DNA of 64,000 bases from contig CM056573.1 in the NCBI GenBank assembly GCA_029721435.1, forward strand, positions 441,501 to 505,500, written 5' to 3'. The notes below the pieces were generated by a model. That model had not been told where the DNA came from. It saw only the letters and a list, made by a program, of their open reading frames with translations, and did not search any database. Source of the stretch: Gymnothorax reevesii (taxonomy: Eukaryota > Chordata > Actinopteri > Anguilliformes > Muraenidae). Position 1 is the stretch's first letter, and each line of letters starts with the position of its first letter. Below are positions 1-12,499 of the stretch, in pieces. A program made the translations under genes and the position numbers.

Positions 1-1019
1 TCCTTATTGAAATGCAGGAATCTTGCTTTGTGAAATCGGAAATGCTGGCCAGTTTTCTGAGTGGCCAAATTATTTATACGTAGGGCCTTAGTTAACTTTG
101 AACTCATATACAGAACAACATCCCTGCCTCTGTCTGCATTAATCTAATAGAGCAAAAGCCTATTTATAACATTCCAAAACAAAAGAGTGTACACATCTCT
201 TCCTGTAAATTCTCTGCCTGATGTCAATAGTGGCATTTGTGAGCAGGATCGGAAGTTAGTATTCCATCAGGTACTCCTTGTCCCTGGTCAGGAAATGGTA
301 AGATTAGCATAAATGTTCTGCCATGACAGTTTAATCTAAATGAAACACAAGACAACCTCGATACAGCTTGCAAAACATTTTTTTGACATTATGAAACAGG
401 AGTAGACCTTTTGTAACACGAACAAATCTCTCCTCTCAAAAGCTGAAAAAATAGTTAATGGGTGGAAGATATTGGAGCTGCATTGTGATGGAAACCTAGA
501 CTGATACGAAATCAGGTAGACACCAGAAGCGAGGTGAAGGGGAATGAGGAGTTTAATAAAACAAAAGAAAACAGGCACGAGGGCCAACAAAAAACTTGGC
601 CCAAAGGGTTGCAAAAGACAAACTAAGGTTCAGAAAACGACAAAAAACAAAAGGCACTGGAAACTCCAGGCAGGATAACCATAAACAGAAAAGAACAATG
701 ATTCTTGGAATGCAAAGGCTATATACAAAATGACTATGAAAACGAGACTTGGGAACATGAGCTTGGGAACATGAACTTGCAAACAAGAACAAGAACTTGT
801 TAAAACTGTGACTATGAACATGAACTATGAACTATGAAATCTTGAACATGAAACTGTTAAAACCATAAAACCCCAGAACACAACATAGACATTTATTTGG
901 GAAGCAAAATGAACTGTGGCGCAGTCCTTAACTGACATTCAATAACAAACTTTGTCATCGCGTCACAGTGCTTTTCGTGCCAGGAACTGGGTGACCACCT
1001 GTGAATAAAACCCTGCAAA
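1..1019. other. No gene recognised; repeat-like DNA
   Basis: I see no coding exon here. Positions 540-870 are A-rich and contain short, loosely repeated words such as GGGAACATGA and CTATGAA, which resemble decayed repeat DNA. The open frames present are short and have no family motif. Confidence 0.4.
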
Positions 1020-1021
1020 TA

Positions 1022-2622
1022 CAAACCCAAAACCAGTGAAGTTGGCACGTTATGTAAATCGTAGATAAAAACAGAATACAATGATTTGCAAATCCTTTTC
1101 AACTTATATTCAATTGAATACACTGCGAAGACAAGATGTTTAATGTTCAAACTGAGAAACGTTTTTTTTTTGCAAATAATCATTAACTTAGAATTTAAAG
1201 GCAGCAACACATTGCAAAAAAGTTGGCACAGGGGCCTTTTTACCACTGTGTTACATCGCCTTTCCTTTTAACGACACTCAGTAAACGTTTGGGAACTGAG
1301 GAGACCAATTTTTGAAGCTTTTCAGGTGGAACTCTTTCCCATTCTTGCTTGATTTACAGCTTAAGTTGTTCAACAGTCCGGGGTCTCCGTTGTCATACTT
1401 TACGCGTCATAATGCGCCACACATTTTCAATGGGAGACAGGTCTGGACTACAGGCAGGCCAGTCTAGTACCCGCACTCTTTTACTATGGAGCTATGCTGT
1501 TGTAACACGTGCAGAATGTGGCTTTGCATTGTCTTTCTGAAATAAGCAGGGGCGTCCATGAAAAAGACGTTGCTTGGATGGCAACATATGTTGCTCCAAA
1601 ACCTGTATGTACCTTTCAGCATTAATGGTGCCTTCACATATGTGTAAGTTGCCCATGCCTTGGGTACTAATACACCCCCATACCATCACCGATGCGGGCT
1701 TTTGAACTTTGCGCCTATAACAGTCCGGATGGTTCTTTTCCTCTTTGGTCAGGAGGACACGACGTCCACAGTTTCCAAAAACAATTTGAAATGTGGACTT
1801 CAGACCACAGAACACTTTTCCACTTTGCATCAGTCTATCTTAGATGAGCTTGGGCCCAGCGAAGCCGGTGGCATTTCTGGGTGCTGTTAATAAATGGCTT
1901 TCGATTTGCATTGCAGTTTTAACTTGCACTTGCAGATGGAACGACGAACTGTAGTTACTGACAGTGGTTTTCTGAAGTGTTCCTGAGCCCATGTGGTGAT
2001 GTCCTTTACACACTGATGTCGGTTTTTGATGCAGTACCGCCTGAGGGATCGAAAGTCACGGGGATTCAATGTTGGTTTTCGGCCTTGTCGCTTACGTGCA
2101 GTGATTTCTCCAGATTCTCTGAACCTTTTGACGATATTAAGGACCGTAGATGATGAAATCCCTAAATTTCTTGCAATAGCTCGTTGAGGAATGTTGTTTT
2201 TAAACTGTTTGACAATCAGCTCACGCATTTGTTCACTAAGTGGTGACCCTCGCCCCATCCTTGTTTGTGAATAACTGAGCATTTCAGGGAAGCTGCTTTT
2301 ATACCCAATCATGGCACCCACCTGTTACCAATTAGCCCGTTCACCTGTGGGATGTTCCAAATAAGTGTTTGATGAGCATTCCTCAACTCGTCTCTGTCTT
2401 TTTTGCCACTTGTGCCAGCTTTTTTGAAACATGTTGCAGGCATCAAATTCCAAATGAGCTGATATTTGCAAAAAATGACAAAGTTTACCTGTTCGAACAT
2501 TAAGAAAATTGTCTTTGCAGTGTATTCAATTGAATATAGGTTGAAAAGGATTTGCAAATCATTGTATTCTGTTTTTATTTACAATTTACACAACGTGCCA
2601 ACTTCACTGGTTTTGGGTTTTG
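1022..2622 (-). mobile_element. Tc1/mariner DNA transposon (decayed)
   Basis: The element is about 1.6 kb with terminal inverted repeats of roughly 190 bases. Both ends read CAAA(A)CCCAAAACCAGTG going inward, and each is bordered by the TA dinucleotide (1020-1021 and 2623-2624) expected for Tc1/mariner insertion. The inverted repeats continue through the word AACAGAATACAATGATTTGC on both sides. A broken transposase lies between them on the - strand. The TA duplication, paired ends and transposase together make the class call firm; the exact family within Tc1 is not assigned. Confidence 0.92.
1264..2258 (-). pseudogene. Tc1-like transposase pseudogene
   Basis: On the - strand the first part (2321 to 1887) encodes a paired-like helix-turn-helix DNA-binding region: MGRGSPLSEQMRELIV, then QRAIARNLGISSSTV, then the GRKP linker typical of Tc1. 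The likely native start is the internal MGRG near 2258. A stop and a frameshift follow. The second part (1830 to 1492) carries the catalytic core, including WGCIS and QKDNAKPH (the second Asp of the DDE triad). After a further stop, SPDLSPIENVW supplies the third acidic residue. The first Asp region, normally WSDES, has decayed. With stops, a frameshift and a damaged active site it cannot make functional transposase. Confidence 0.88.
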
Positions 2623-2624
2623 TA

Positions 2625-4959
2625 CAAGATAAGAGATAAGATATACTTTATTGAACCCCGTGGGGTAATGCCCTGCTCTTATACTGTGTACTTACTGAAC
2701 AGCTGCCTTCTAGTACTGCATTCATTCACCTCCCTGATGTGGGACATCGGAAACTGAAGAGAGACTGTAATCAGCTTCATCTTTTTTATTCTTTTATATC
2801 TTGGGCCAGAGGGGTTATTGTGCTCATGAACAAAAACTATCTTCAGACTGAACTCCATGGCAAAGGATGAGATTGGTAGATTTTTGCTCATTGGTTGTAT
2901 TTTTAAAATGAATTGGGTGACACTTGTAATTGTATATGCTGCTGACTGACAGTCCAGCTTTTTTAATGACCTGGTGTGGTAGATGTGAATAAAGAGGTAC
3001 AGTCAGCAGGAGAGGTAGAAGAGTTACAGGGATAATTGCACTACATTACATTAATGATGATCTTATCATGAGAGTCGTGCCGCACAAAGTGCATTAGCTG
3101 CTACAACAGAACTGAAAACCCTCGACGGAAGTTACATTCTGCGCAGGCAAAGAAAACCTGGGACTTTGGCTCCACACAGGTTAAACAAGTACAGCTACGA
3201 TCATTTATTATTTTACTAAACTGGTTAGGACCTGCTGAGTGAGACGGGAGAGGGTACTGTGTGAAGGGTGAGTCTTCAGACAGAGGAGAAAGTCGGACAA
3301 AGTCTCCCTTCACGGTCATTCAACCATATACAGTTACAGGCAGAGCAGGAGGCAACAGGCACCCGGAGAAACGAAGAGGCCTGTCAGGTGTTTAAGGTCA
3401 GAAGATCTTCTGCTTATAAGATTGTGCTGACCACAGTGTTGCCTGATATGATTGCAGAGGTATTTTAAACTTGATATGTGCTGTGATTGGCTGCCTGTGG
3501 AGGGCAGTGAGAAAGTGAGTGACATTGAAGTGTCTGGGGAGGCTAGAGATCAGGCAAGAGTTCCTGGATAGACGAGCAGCACGAGGGTTACTGAAAGTGG
3601 AGTCATTTTGTTTTCATCGTGTTATTGGGCACCATCTCAAAGTGAATGAGTTTTCCGTTCTCTCTCTTCTCGTGTCCAAACATTTTCTCTCCTATGCTTG
3701 TGGATACCAATGTGAGCTAGTTTGATGTTTTTCGCCCAAAATTTTGCGTCTGTGAAAGGAACAAAAAAAATCCTAAGTTTCCATTGTGTGCAACCGCTCC
3801 GTTTCTTGCAGTGGAAACAAACTGGCTCCCATTCTGGAGTTGTCATGACTCACTCCATCAAGAGACTGTAGATCAGACGAGCTGTTGAATTCTGGATGAG
3901 CTGCAGGGTTGTGCCAGATGCCAGAGGACCAGCCAAACGCGTTTTGCTCTCGTCCTGTTCTGACAGTGCTAATGCTTAGACCTCAAGCTGGGTCGAGTAG
4001 CCAGTGACAGAGGAACTGATTCTCCAGGTGGTACGCAGGCGTAATCTGAGTGCTGTACAGGCTGCAGTGTTGATATCTCTGCATACGGTTTTTTCCCTCC
4101 CACAAAGTGGAAGGAGGATGTAGGAGTGAGAGTTATCCATCCACCACCTTTCTTCTCCAGGCCAGCACTTATCAACCGTTCCTCAGTTTTAGCTTACCGG
4201 CCCTTTGGGCCAATAAGCTACTGTCGTGGTGTGGCGTCCGTCGTCTGGAACATTTCTTTTTGGCCCGATGAATTTTCGTTTAAATTTGCTGTAGCATTCT
4301 AGACCATATTTCCGGACTTTTTTTTGCCGATTTTTGATTGAATAATTTGTTTTCTGGCCCCTTGAAATTTTGGCACCAATGTTAAAGGTAGGACTGAGGA
4401 AAAAAAAAAAAAAAAAACCCTCAAAAACCACACAATTTTCTTATAAATCAGGCAATCAACTTACCTTGGTACCGTCAATGTACAGTGCGAGCATTGTTTT
4501 GATTGAGTCAACAGAAGTGATCCTATTGGGGGCGCTGTACTTAACACCTTTCTGCAGACATAGACGCCTGCGGACATAGAGCAGCTCTTTTTATGGAAGC
4601 AGTTGCACTACTCCGGTGGCACCCCCAGATCAGTTATTGAATATTCACAAGCCAGCGGAGCTGGAACACAGTCGAGAATATTGACGAGTTCACTCCTATC
4701 CCTGTTTTTCTGGAGTTGCATGAATTTAACTCCTCAGGTAAGCCTGATGAGTAAACTGCTCAATATCCTTGCCCATAGCATCTATCCAGCAGTTTAAAAA
4801 AAATAAATAAATAAAAATCTTGACAGAAAAAAAAAGAAAAAAAAAAAAATCGTACTCTGTAGCAAACACTTCAGTTTGTGACTCAATGGTATTCCAAGTA
4901 GTAAAAAAAAAAAAAAAAAAAACCATTTCCTGAGGCAAAAAGTTGCCATTATATTGACA
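2625..4959. other. Intergenic DNA, no gene recognised
   Basis: No exon-like coding region is seen. Around 2640-2670 there is a short TTTATTGAACCCCGTGGGG word that resembles tails of fish interspersed repeats. Around 3860-4180 the text looks like a decayed dispersed repeat, but I cannot classify it. A-rich runs occur at about 4401-4417, 4797-4850 and 4901-4922. Short frames here have no recognisable domain. Confidence 0.4.
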
Positions 4960-4964
4960 CCATG

Positions 4965-6195
4965 TGAGGTAACGTTCTGGAACGAAAAGCGAGACCAGGA
5001 AGTTTCAGCAAAAGTGGCTTTTATTGAAGTTGGGGGGGGGGGTAAACCCCCACAGGCCGTAGGCAACGGTACAAAATCCAATCCGAAATCAGAATCCCAG
5101 GGATGTAATCCAAATGGTACACAGGGCAGCAAACACTAAACTCAGTCAGGCAAAACAGTTTCGGTACACAGGCACAGGTTTATCAAGAGTCCCAAGCCGA
5201 AATCCAGTGGGCGTAATCCAAACCGTTAACAGGGCAGCAAACACAAAACTCAGAGTCCGGCAAAACAAGTACGGTACACGGGCAGATAAGTATCAAAGAG
5301 AAAGCCAAAATCAGAATCAGGGACGTTCCAGTCAGAAGTATAACACTAAGAGTGCAAGGCATCAAAAATCACAGCACAGGGAAAACATTCTGACAAGAGC
5401 TGTGAGTGAAATGACTGCTTAAATACACGTTGGGGAAGTCACATGCTATGATAGGGCACAGATGAGTTGGATCAGACTAATTATAAAGGAATGAACATGA
5501 GGCAGTTCCTGATTACAAGAAATTGCCAAAAGCCAAAATGCGGACAGGGATCACAGAGACAGCCTACTGACAAACATACGGCTCCGGTTAGGGAGTTCTG
5601 CAGTGCACAGAGTGAGAGGCAGAACAGTGATTAGCCAGGTGCAGAAAATCTGCTTGAAGGAAAGCAAAGTAAACTGAGTGAAGGCAAGAGGTGGAGACTA
5701 GAGTAGGGCGAATGCTGAGAGATCGTTAGTCAATTAGTAAAATGCAGCTATACAATCCCTAGTGCTTGTTAGTACTATAAACAATGTTAGTCTTGGTTAG
5801 TAAGTTTAACTAAAATAAGCTGTTAGTATTGTTAGTAAAATAGAAAAGCAAGGTGAAGGAAGCAAATGAGATTGGAGGGAATGGTTGAAATCCCAGAAAA
5901 CATGAAATCACCCGAAAGTGTGGCACACAATACTAGGGCAGTACGATCACATGACAAAAAGACCAGAGAAGGGGAGACAAAGTGCAATGCATGGTATGAG
6001 TCAAAACATGGACCGGAATGAAACTGCAGGAGTGGAATATGGAGGAAATACACAGACAAAGCAAAAACAGAACATGGCAAGGCATCTAAATAACGATACA
6101 AAATACAGAGCAGGGTCAGAGAAAGCAGAATTCATAATCAAACATGGGAGTCAGGCAGAAACAAAAACATGGTCAGGCAGAACAGGATCATGACA
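4965..6195 (-). mobile_element. Solo LTR, 1231 bp, with 5-bp duplication
   Basis: Read on the - strand the segment starts TGTCATGATCC and ends CGTTACCTCA, the TG...CA form of a long terminal repeat. The 5-bp word CCATG flanks it at 4960-4964 and 6196-6200, as expected for LTR integration. Near its end on the - strand is an AATAAA polyadenylation-like signal (AACTTCAATAAAAGCC, about 5013-5028). No internal retroviral-type coding sequence is next to it, so it is best read as a solo LTR left by recombination between two LTRs. A diverged copy lies in the opposite orientation at about 56.4-57.4 kb. Confidence 0.75.
5100..5345. repeat. Imperfect tandem repeat inside the solo LTR
   Basis: Words such as GGGCAGCAAACAC, AACTCAG, GGCAAAACA and CGGTACAC recur in the same order with a spacing of about 115-120 bases (for example around 5127 and 5233). 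This indicates roughly two diverged tandem units within the LTR. Confidence 0.6.
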
Positions 6196-6504
6196 CCATG
6201 TCTTTCTACTTTCAATTTCAGTCATCACATATTAAAAACAAGCGATTTCCTATTGTGGATTAACGCGTAGATATGTCGGTTGAAGAATTTAGATGTCTTT
6301 CATAGAAGCCTCTCACGGAAATCCAATCACTTTAATGGTGATTCAATGGTATCTGCGTGAAAGCCCAGCTGTGGTTCATGCCCACGTGAAATTCTCCTGG
6401 TAATTACCAGTTGGTTGATACGATTTTTATCCAATTGTAGACACTATAAGCTTTCCTAAGTAACTGAAAGACATCGATTGGACCTTAAAAAACACGTTAA
6501 AATA

Positions 6505-8320
6505 TAGGGCTGGGTATTGCCACTGATTTCCTGAATCGATTCGATTTCGATTCACAAGGTTTCGATTCGATTTCTGATTCAATTCGATTCGATCCAATAT
6601 CGATCCATTGAAGGATATTTCAGCTTCAGTACCTGTTTTGCTTGAATATGAAAGGGAGACTTGGAGAACTAATGGCAGAAATTATATTTTAAGTTGAATT
6701 ATTAATAAGAAACCTTCTAACTAGGCACAATATTTCAAATATTAAAGTTCACGCTAAAAAGTGATCCCAAACTGAAAATACTTTTTAGTGACCAACATAT
6801 TTGAGCAATCAACATAATAAAGTGCAACATAGACTTAACAGTCAGTAGACTATTTTTCTCTGAAACTGTGTCAATATTACATGCTTCACTTTGCATGTAA
6901 TGTGGAAAAAAAAAAGCCGCTAGATGGCAGTATTGAATTTTTTCGCTAAGCCAATTTGGAGCTAGGTTTTGGGTATGTCCCGGTCATGCCTCAGAGGGGG
7001 AAGTCCCAGAGAATTGAAAAAAAGTCTGGAAGGTGGGAGGGGCCTGGAAAAAGATATATAAAGAGAAAAATTGAGAGAGTAAAGTAGTAGGAGAAATTGC
7101 AAGGAGAAATAGTGGAGGGATACATTTGACCAGACCTGTCACTCTTTCAAGATCTGTAAAGCTTTTTGTGGATTTTTGCCTGTGTTGGAGCATTTTCCTG
7201 TCCCAAGACATTGCAACATAGCAACCCCATCTCAAGTACCAAGGGACTGTAAATATCTCATTTTCTTTATTATTTCAATCTTGGTCAGGCTTTGTTTTAT
7301 TAAATCTGTTAAAGTTTTACAATTTTGTCAGTCATCCCTTGCTGTCCGATTTGTCATAACAGCAAGTTCATTTTCCAGTAAATGTTATTGAATTTAAACC
7401 AATATGCTTGCCCAAAATACCCCACATGGATATGTTCGACTGTGCAGAAATAAATATTACTCATTCAACAAAGAAAATAATATTGGATTTTTTAAATTCG
7501 GAAACTGGTTGAAATGGTGGACAAAAATTGGCACGTTTCATTACTAAACTTCCACCCTATGCTCTTATTGAAAATATATCTCCCAACACATGTTGTTGAA
7601 CTTAAAATAAAGACCGAAATTTATATTCAACGTTGACTTTGTTCTCTTATCATTACTTGTAGCTTGAAAATTCGGCCTAAATTTACCGTGCCGTGTGTAA
7701 CAGTCGTGTCCACTGCAGTTACGTACGGATCACAGTACATTTTTTTTACCATCAATTGGTAGTTTCGCATTTGCAGCATGCTTTCTATCAACGAAACACT
7801 GCTCGATGGACATCTATGACACGTAGTAAAAACACCTCTACCTGCAATTAACTTATGCATTATTATCCGTCACGTCGGGAAATTTATTACTTATGATTTT
7901 TTTTGAGGACTTGTACCTGAGGTTTTTTTTTTTTACTGGGACTTTTACTTTTACTATACTACATTTAAAAAATAAAAAGTATACTTTTACTTCGTTACTT
8001 TAACATTGGCCACTTCGCTACTCGTTACAAATTAAAATGTGAATGTAATTCATCATTTAAGGATTATCTGGATTTGGCGTGTTCGAGAAGAACAACGGTG
8101 CTCGGCAGGTAATCTTAAGCGCCTTGTGCAGACGTGTCCGCCAGCAGACATGGAGCTGCAAATGTATGCATGCAGAACAATATTGTATCACTAGATGGCG
8201 CACTCGGCTCAGTTATTGAATATTCACAAGCAAGCTGGAAATGCACTAATAAAAGATCGAACTTTGAATAAACTGAATCGATATCGAACATTTAAAAAAA
8301 TTTTTTTTGACCCAGCCCTA
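6505..8320. mobile_element. Non-autonomous hAT-like element
   Basis: The ends are TAGGGCTGGG (6505) and its reverse complement CCCAGCCCTA (ending 8320). The 8-bp word TTAAAATA lies directly outside both ends (6497-6504 and 8321-8328), the duplication length typical of hAT transposons. Next to the left end is a TCGATTCGATTTCGATTC-type region common in vertebrate hAT-derived repeats. No transposase is present. An LTR-like segment has inserted at 6896-7361. Confidence 0.8.
6896..7361 (+). mobile_element. LTR-like insert inside the hAT element
   Basis: The segment starts TGTAATG and ends CATAACA, and contains a TATA-like word (GATATATAAAGAG, about 7053). It matches, in opposite orientation, the segment at 51014-51464 across most of its length, including the shared words CTAGATGGCAGTATTGA and TTTTTGTGGATTTTTGCC. 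The TG...CA ends and promoter-like word suggest a solo LTR. I could not find a clean target duplication, so a different repeat type is possible. Confidence 0.55.
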
Positions 8321-8529
8321 TTAAAATACTTGCGTAATAGGGTTACGCTGTATTCAACACACTTTACGCAGCTCAAATTGACGTGGTTGCATGGGAAGAA
8401 AAAGCCTCCAGAACTGAGCCTAGAGAGATGAGCTTACTTGCGGGATGGAACTGTAATTCTGAGATTGCAGTTATTAGGGCCCGAGCCGACTGAAAGTCGT
8501 CCGAGGACCCTATTGAAATCGTACTGTTT

Positions 8530-8551
8530 ATTTTTATTATTATTATTATTA
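8530..8551. repeat. (ATT)n microsatellite
   Basis: A short run of ATT/TTA units just inside the left edge of the composite repeat. Confidence 0.85.
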
Positions 8552-9874
8552 CAACATGTAGAAGAAGTTGCATAAACTACCTTACGAATGCTGTGATGCT
8601 TCGAGTAATGGCGTCCGTGTGGCAATTCGGTGACAATGGATCCCTCGCCATGTAAATACGTTTGGGTATTTGATGTTCTTAATGAATTCATATCATCATG
8701 GAAATTGATATGTCAGTCAAGGGTGGTGAGCTCTAACATCTGATTGGGGCAATGCCCATGAAGGCAGCAAAATGCCTCGATAGCGCCCCCTTGGAATTCT
8801 GAAAAACCCCTCCCCATAGGAGTTTTTTTGGAGTAGGAAGATGAAAATTGGTACACATGTGTATGTTGCCAATTTGAACAAAAAAGTCTCTGGCACCATT
8901 GGTCAATTCCAAACAGGAAGTCAGTCATTTTTATTTTAATGTGTCATTTTGGCCCGATTTTCACATGTTGCATTTTAACGAACTCCTCCTAGCGATTCCG
9001 TCCATTCAACCTAATATTTATTTCAGATCATCAAGAGACCATGATGATCAAAAGTTGTGCTCTGCATGGCTGTCGCTAAATGGGCGTGGCCGCCATGGTC
9101 TCCCCATTTCAGATGCCTCGCCAAACACATTCCAGCAGCTCTCTCTCCCTCATACTTCATCCAAATGGATTCAACTGAAAGTCCCATTGAGATTTATGAT
9201 CTCTTTTTCAAGGGAGACCTGGCCAAGATAGCGGCATTACATGTTACATATACAGGACAAACACAAATGAATATACGGTGTAAACACAAAAAACGTAGAA
9301 TAGCTTCAAATGATACCAACTGTCATAAAAAGATATTCAATAAACTGTGGACTCGCATTAACATGGTCAACTGCATTGACAAGTTCCAACCATTGTACTA
9401 ATAAAAGATTTGAAAACCGACAAGGAGACCAAATCCTTTAGTTTCAAATCTTTTTGCAGGCTATTCCAGGTGAGGGGAGCCGAGCACTAAAAAGCTTTCT
9501 GACCCAAATTAGTCAGTGCGCTTGGAACTGACAATAAAATCACATCTTGAGATCTCAAATTATAACTGCAATCAGATCTTAGTTCAATCAAAGATCAAAT
9601 ATAAGAAGGGCGTTCACCTAAAATTGCTTTATAAATAAATGAATACCAGTGACTGAGCCTACGCATGGTGAAAGATGGCCACCCAGCCCTGGCATACACA
9701 GTACAATGGTGAGTAAGGGCTTTACAATTGGTCATAAATCTCAAGGCACTGTGATAAACACTGTCCAACTTCTGCAAGCAATGGGCAGACGCATGCATGT
9801 ATAAAAGATCACCATCATCAATAACTGATAAAAAAGTAGCAGAGATCAGATTCTTTCTCGTCTCAATATTGCAT

Positions 9875-10465
9875 TTTAAAGAACTCCTCCTAGCGATTCC
9901 GTCCAATCAACCTAATATTTATTTCTGATCATCAAGAGACCATGCTGACCAAAAGTAGTGCTCTGCCTGTCTGTCGCTAAATGGGCCTGGCCGCCATGGT
10001 GTCCCCATTTCAGATGCCTCGCCAAACACATTCGAGCTGCTCACTCTCCCTCATACTTCATCCAAATGGATTCAAAATTCCTGTACATAGTGAAAGCCCC
10101 ACCCTGAATGCTTCGATGTGCTGCTAAACAATCTAGCTCATCGCGCCCCCTTATGGAAACAGAAGATGCCACATTTCACATTGAAATTGGCCGATTTGCT
10201 CGAAACTTCACATTTGTGCTTCGGGTCTGCCCCTGAATGCACCTGCCCAAATTTGGTTACACTCTGAGCGCCTTCTGGTGGATGAAGTATCAACTTATCA
10301 TAACTCCTTCAGCTTTGTCCGATTCACTCGACACTTACTCTCAGGTTGGGGCCGGCACTTGACCTGTCCAATGGTTGTCAGTGCACAGCTGCACCCGTCA
10401 GGATCTCACCACAACCCCAACGTGCGCATGGGGGCGAGGGCCCGTTCAACGCTGCTTGCAGCTTT
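9875..10465 (+). repeat. Near-duplicate block, copy 1
   Basis: This block matches 12500-13097 almost base for base, from the AACGAACTCCTCC-like start through the final GCTTGCAGCTTTAATT. It is followed directly by a TTA microsatellite. Confidence 0.75.
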
Positions 10466-10524
10466 AATTATTATTATTATTATTATTATTATTGTCATTA
10501 TTATTATTATTATTATTATTATTC
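10464..10524. repeat. (TTA)n microsatellite
   Basis: About twenty ATT/TTA units with one GTC interruption, placed directly after the GCTTGCAGCTTTAATT end of a repeat block. Confidence 0.92.
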
Positions 10525-12499
10525 TTACGACTTTTCAAAGGGCAATTTCACCCCTTTTCCAATAGTGAAAACGCGTCTAACTTTCCACATACGTCCGGCC
10601 CCATCCGAAATTTGATATTTTTGTGCGATCGTGCAGGTGCGACCCCAAATGCCGAAATAGCGCCCCCTAAACACGTTTCAAAATTGCCAAAGGGAAATTC
10701 GGTAACTTTGTCGTAGGCCGACGAAATTCAGTAGTTATGTGCATTGTAACTAGGCATACAAAAAACTTCATTAGGGCCACACCCTAAACCCAACAGGAAG
10801 TCGGCCATTTTGATTTAAATTTTTGAACTGAAAAACGAACTCCTCCTAGGGATTTCGCCCAACCAACTTCAAATTTGGTACAAATTATTGTGAAACCTAG
10901 GTGATCAAAAGTGGTGCTCTGCAGATCTGTAAGTCAAAGGGTGTGGCTGCTAGGGCGTGACAAATTTTTGTGACTTGAGGAAAAAAATTCACAACGCTCT
11001 CACAGCCAAATACTTGACTTTAGAAGCTTCAAACTTGCTGAACATGATAAGGGCGCCACCCTGAATGTCCTGATTTATTAACTTGCCACTTTGCTTATAG
11101 CGCCCCTCTGTGGTAACAGGAAGTGACCACTCGTTACTTCCACTTCTACTGATGACACAATGTTGAATCCATCACCTTCAATCCACTTCTAAAACATGCA
11201 GAACAAGTTGCTGAAGCTACATTATGAACGTTGTATAGCTATGAGTAATGGCGTTCGTGTGGCAACGCGGTGACTTTGGATCCCTCACCATGAAAATACG
11301 TTTGGGATTCCCAATGCTCTCACGCCCACATACTTGACTGTAGTCGCTTCAAACTTGCTGATCTTAATAATTGCTCCGCCCTGAACGTCCTGATGCATTA
11401 ACTTCCCACTTTGCTACTAGCGCCCCCCTGTGGTAACAGGAAGTGTCCAGTTATTTTTTTCACTTCTACTGATGACACATAGTTGAACACATCAACCTCA
11501 TTCCACTTCTATTACATGCAGAACAAACTAATGAAGCTACCACATAAATGCTGTGCAGCTACGCATAATTGCGTCCGTGTAGTGACACGGCGACTATTCA
11601 CCCCTCGTCATGAAAATACGTGTAGGTTTTTGATGCCTTTAATAAAGTTGTATCATCATAAAAATTGATAGGCAGGTCAAGGGTGGCAAGCTCTCACATT
11701 GTATTGGGGGTTTGCCCTTGAGGGCAGCAAAATACCTCGATAGCGCCCCCTTGAAATTTTCAAAAACCCTCTCCATAGGAGTTTTTTTGGAGTAGAAAGA
11801 TGAAAATTGGTACACGTGTATTTGGCCAAGACGCACAAAAAAGTCTCTGGCATCATTGGTGTACTCCAAACAGGAAGTCAGCCATTTTGATTTTAACGTG
11901 TAATTTTTGCCTGATTTCCACATATTGTATTTTAACGCACTCCCCCTTGAGATTTCATCCATTCAAAACTAGATTTATTAATAAACATTGAAAGATCATG
12001 TTGATCAAAAGTTGTGCTCTGCAGGTCAGTGGGCGTGGCCACTAACAGGAGGTGACCAGTTTTTACTTTCACTTGTACTGATGACACATACTTGAACCCA
12101 GCAACTTTATTCCCCCTTTACAACATGAAGAGGAAGTTGCTTAAATGACCTTACGAATGCTGTGATGCTGCAAGAAATGGCGTCCGTGTGGCGATGCGGT
12201 GACAATGGATCCCTCGCCATGAAAATACGTTTGGGTTTTTGATGTTCTTAATGAATTCGTATCATCATGGAAATTCATATGCCGGTCAAGGGTGGTGAGC
12301 TCCAACATCGGATTGGCGCGGTGCCTGTGAGGGCAGCAAAATGGAATACAAAAATGTAATAGAATACAAAAATGAAATTTGGCACACGTGTATGTTGCCA
12401 ATTCGAACAAAAAAGTCCCTGGCACCATTGGTCAATTCCAAACAGGAAGTCAGCCATTTTGATTTTAATGTGTCATTTTGGCCCGATTACCACATATTG

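Noticed and set aside
3268..3468. Short + strand frame with a few plausible residues
   Set aside because: No motif, no splice context and no similarity I recognise; length is within chance expectation.
5100..5345. Spaced repeats that might suggest a CRISPR-like array
   Set aside because: Only about two diverged units of nearly 120 bases inside an LTR, in a vertebrate genome.
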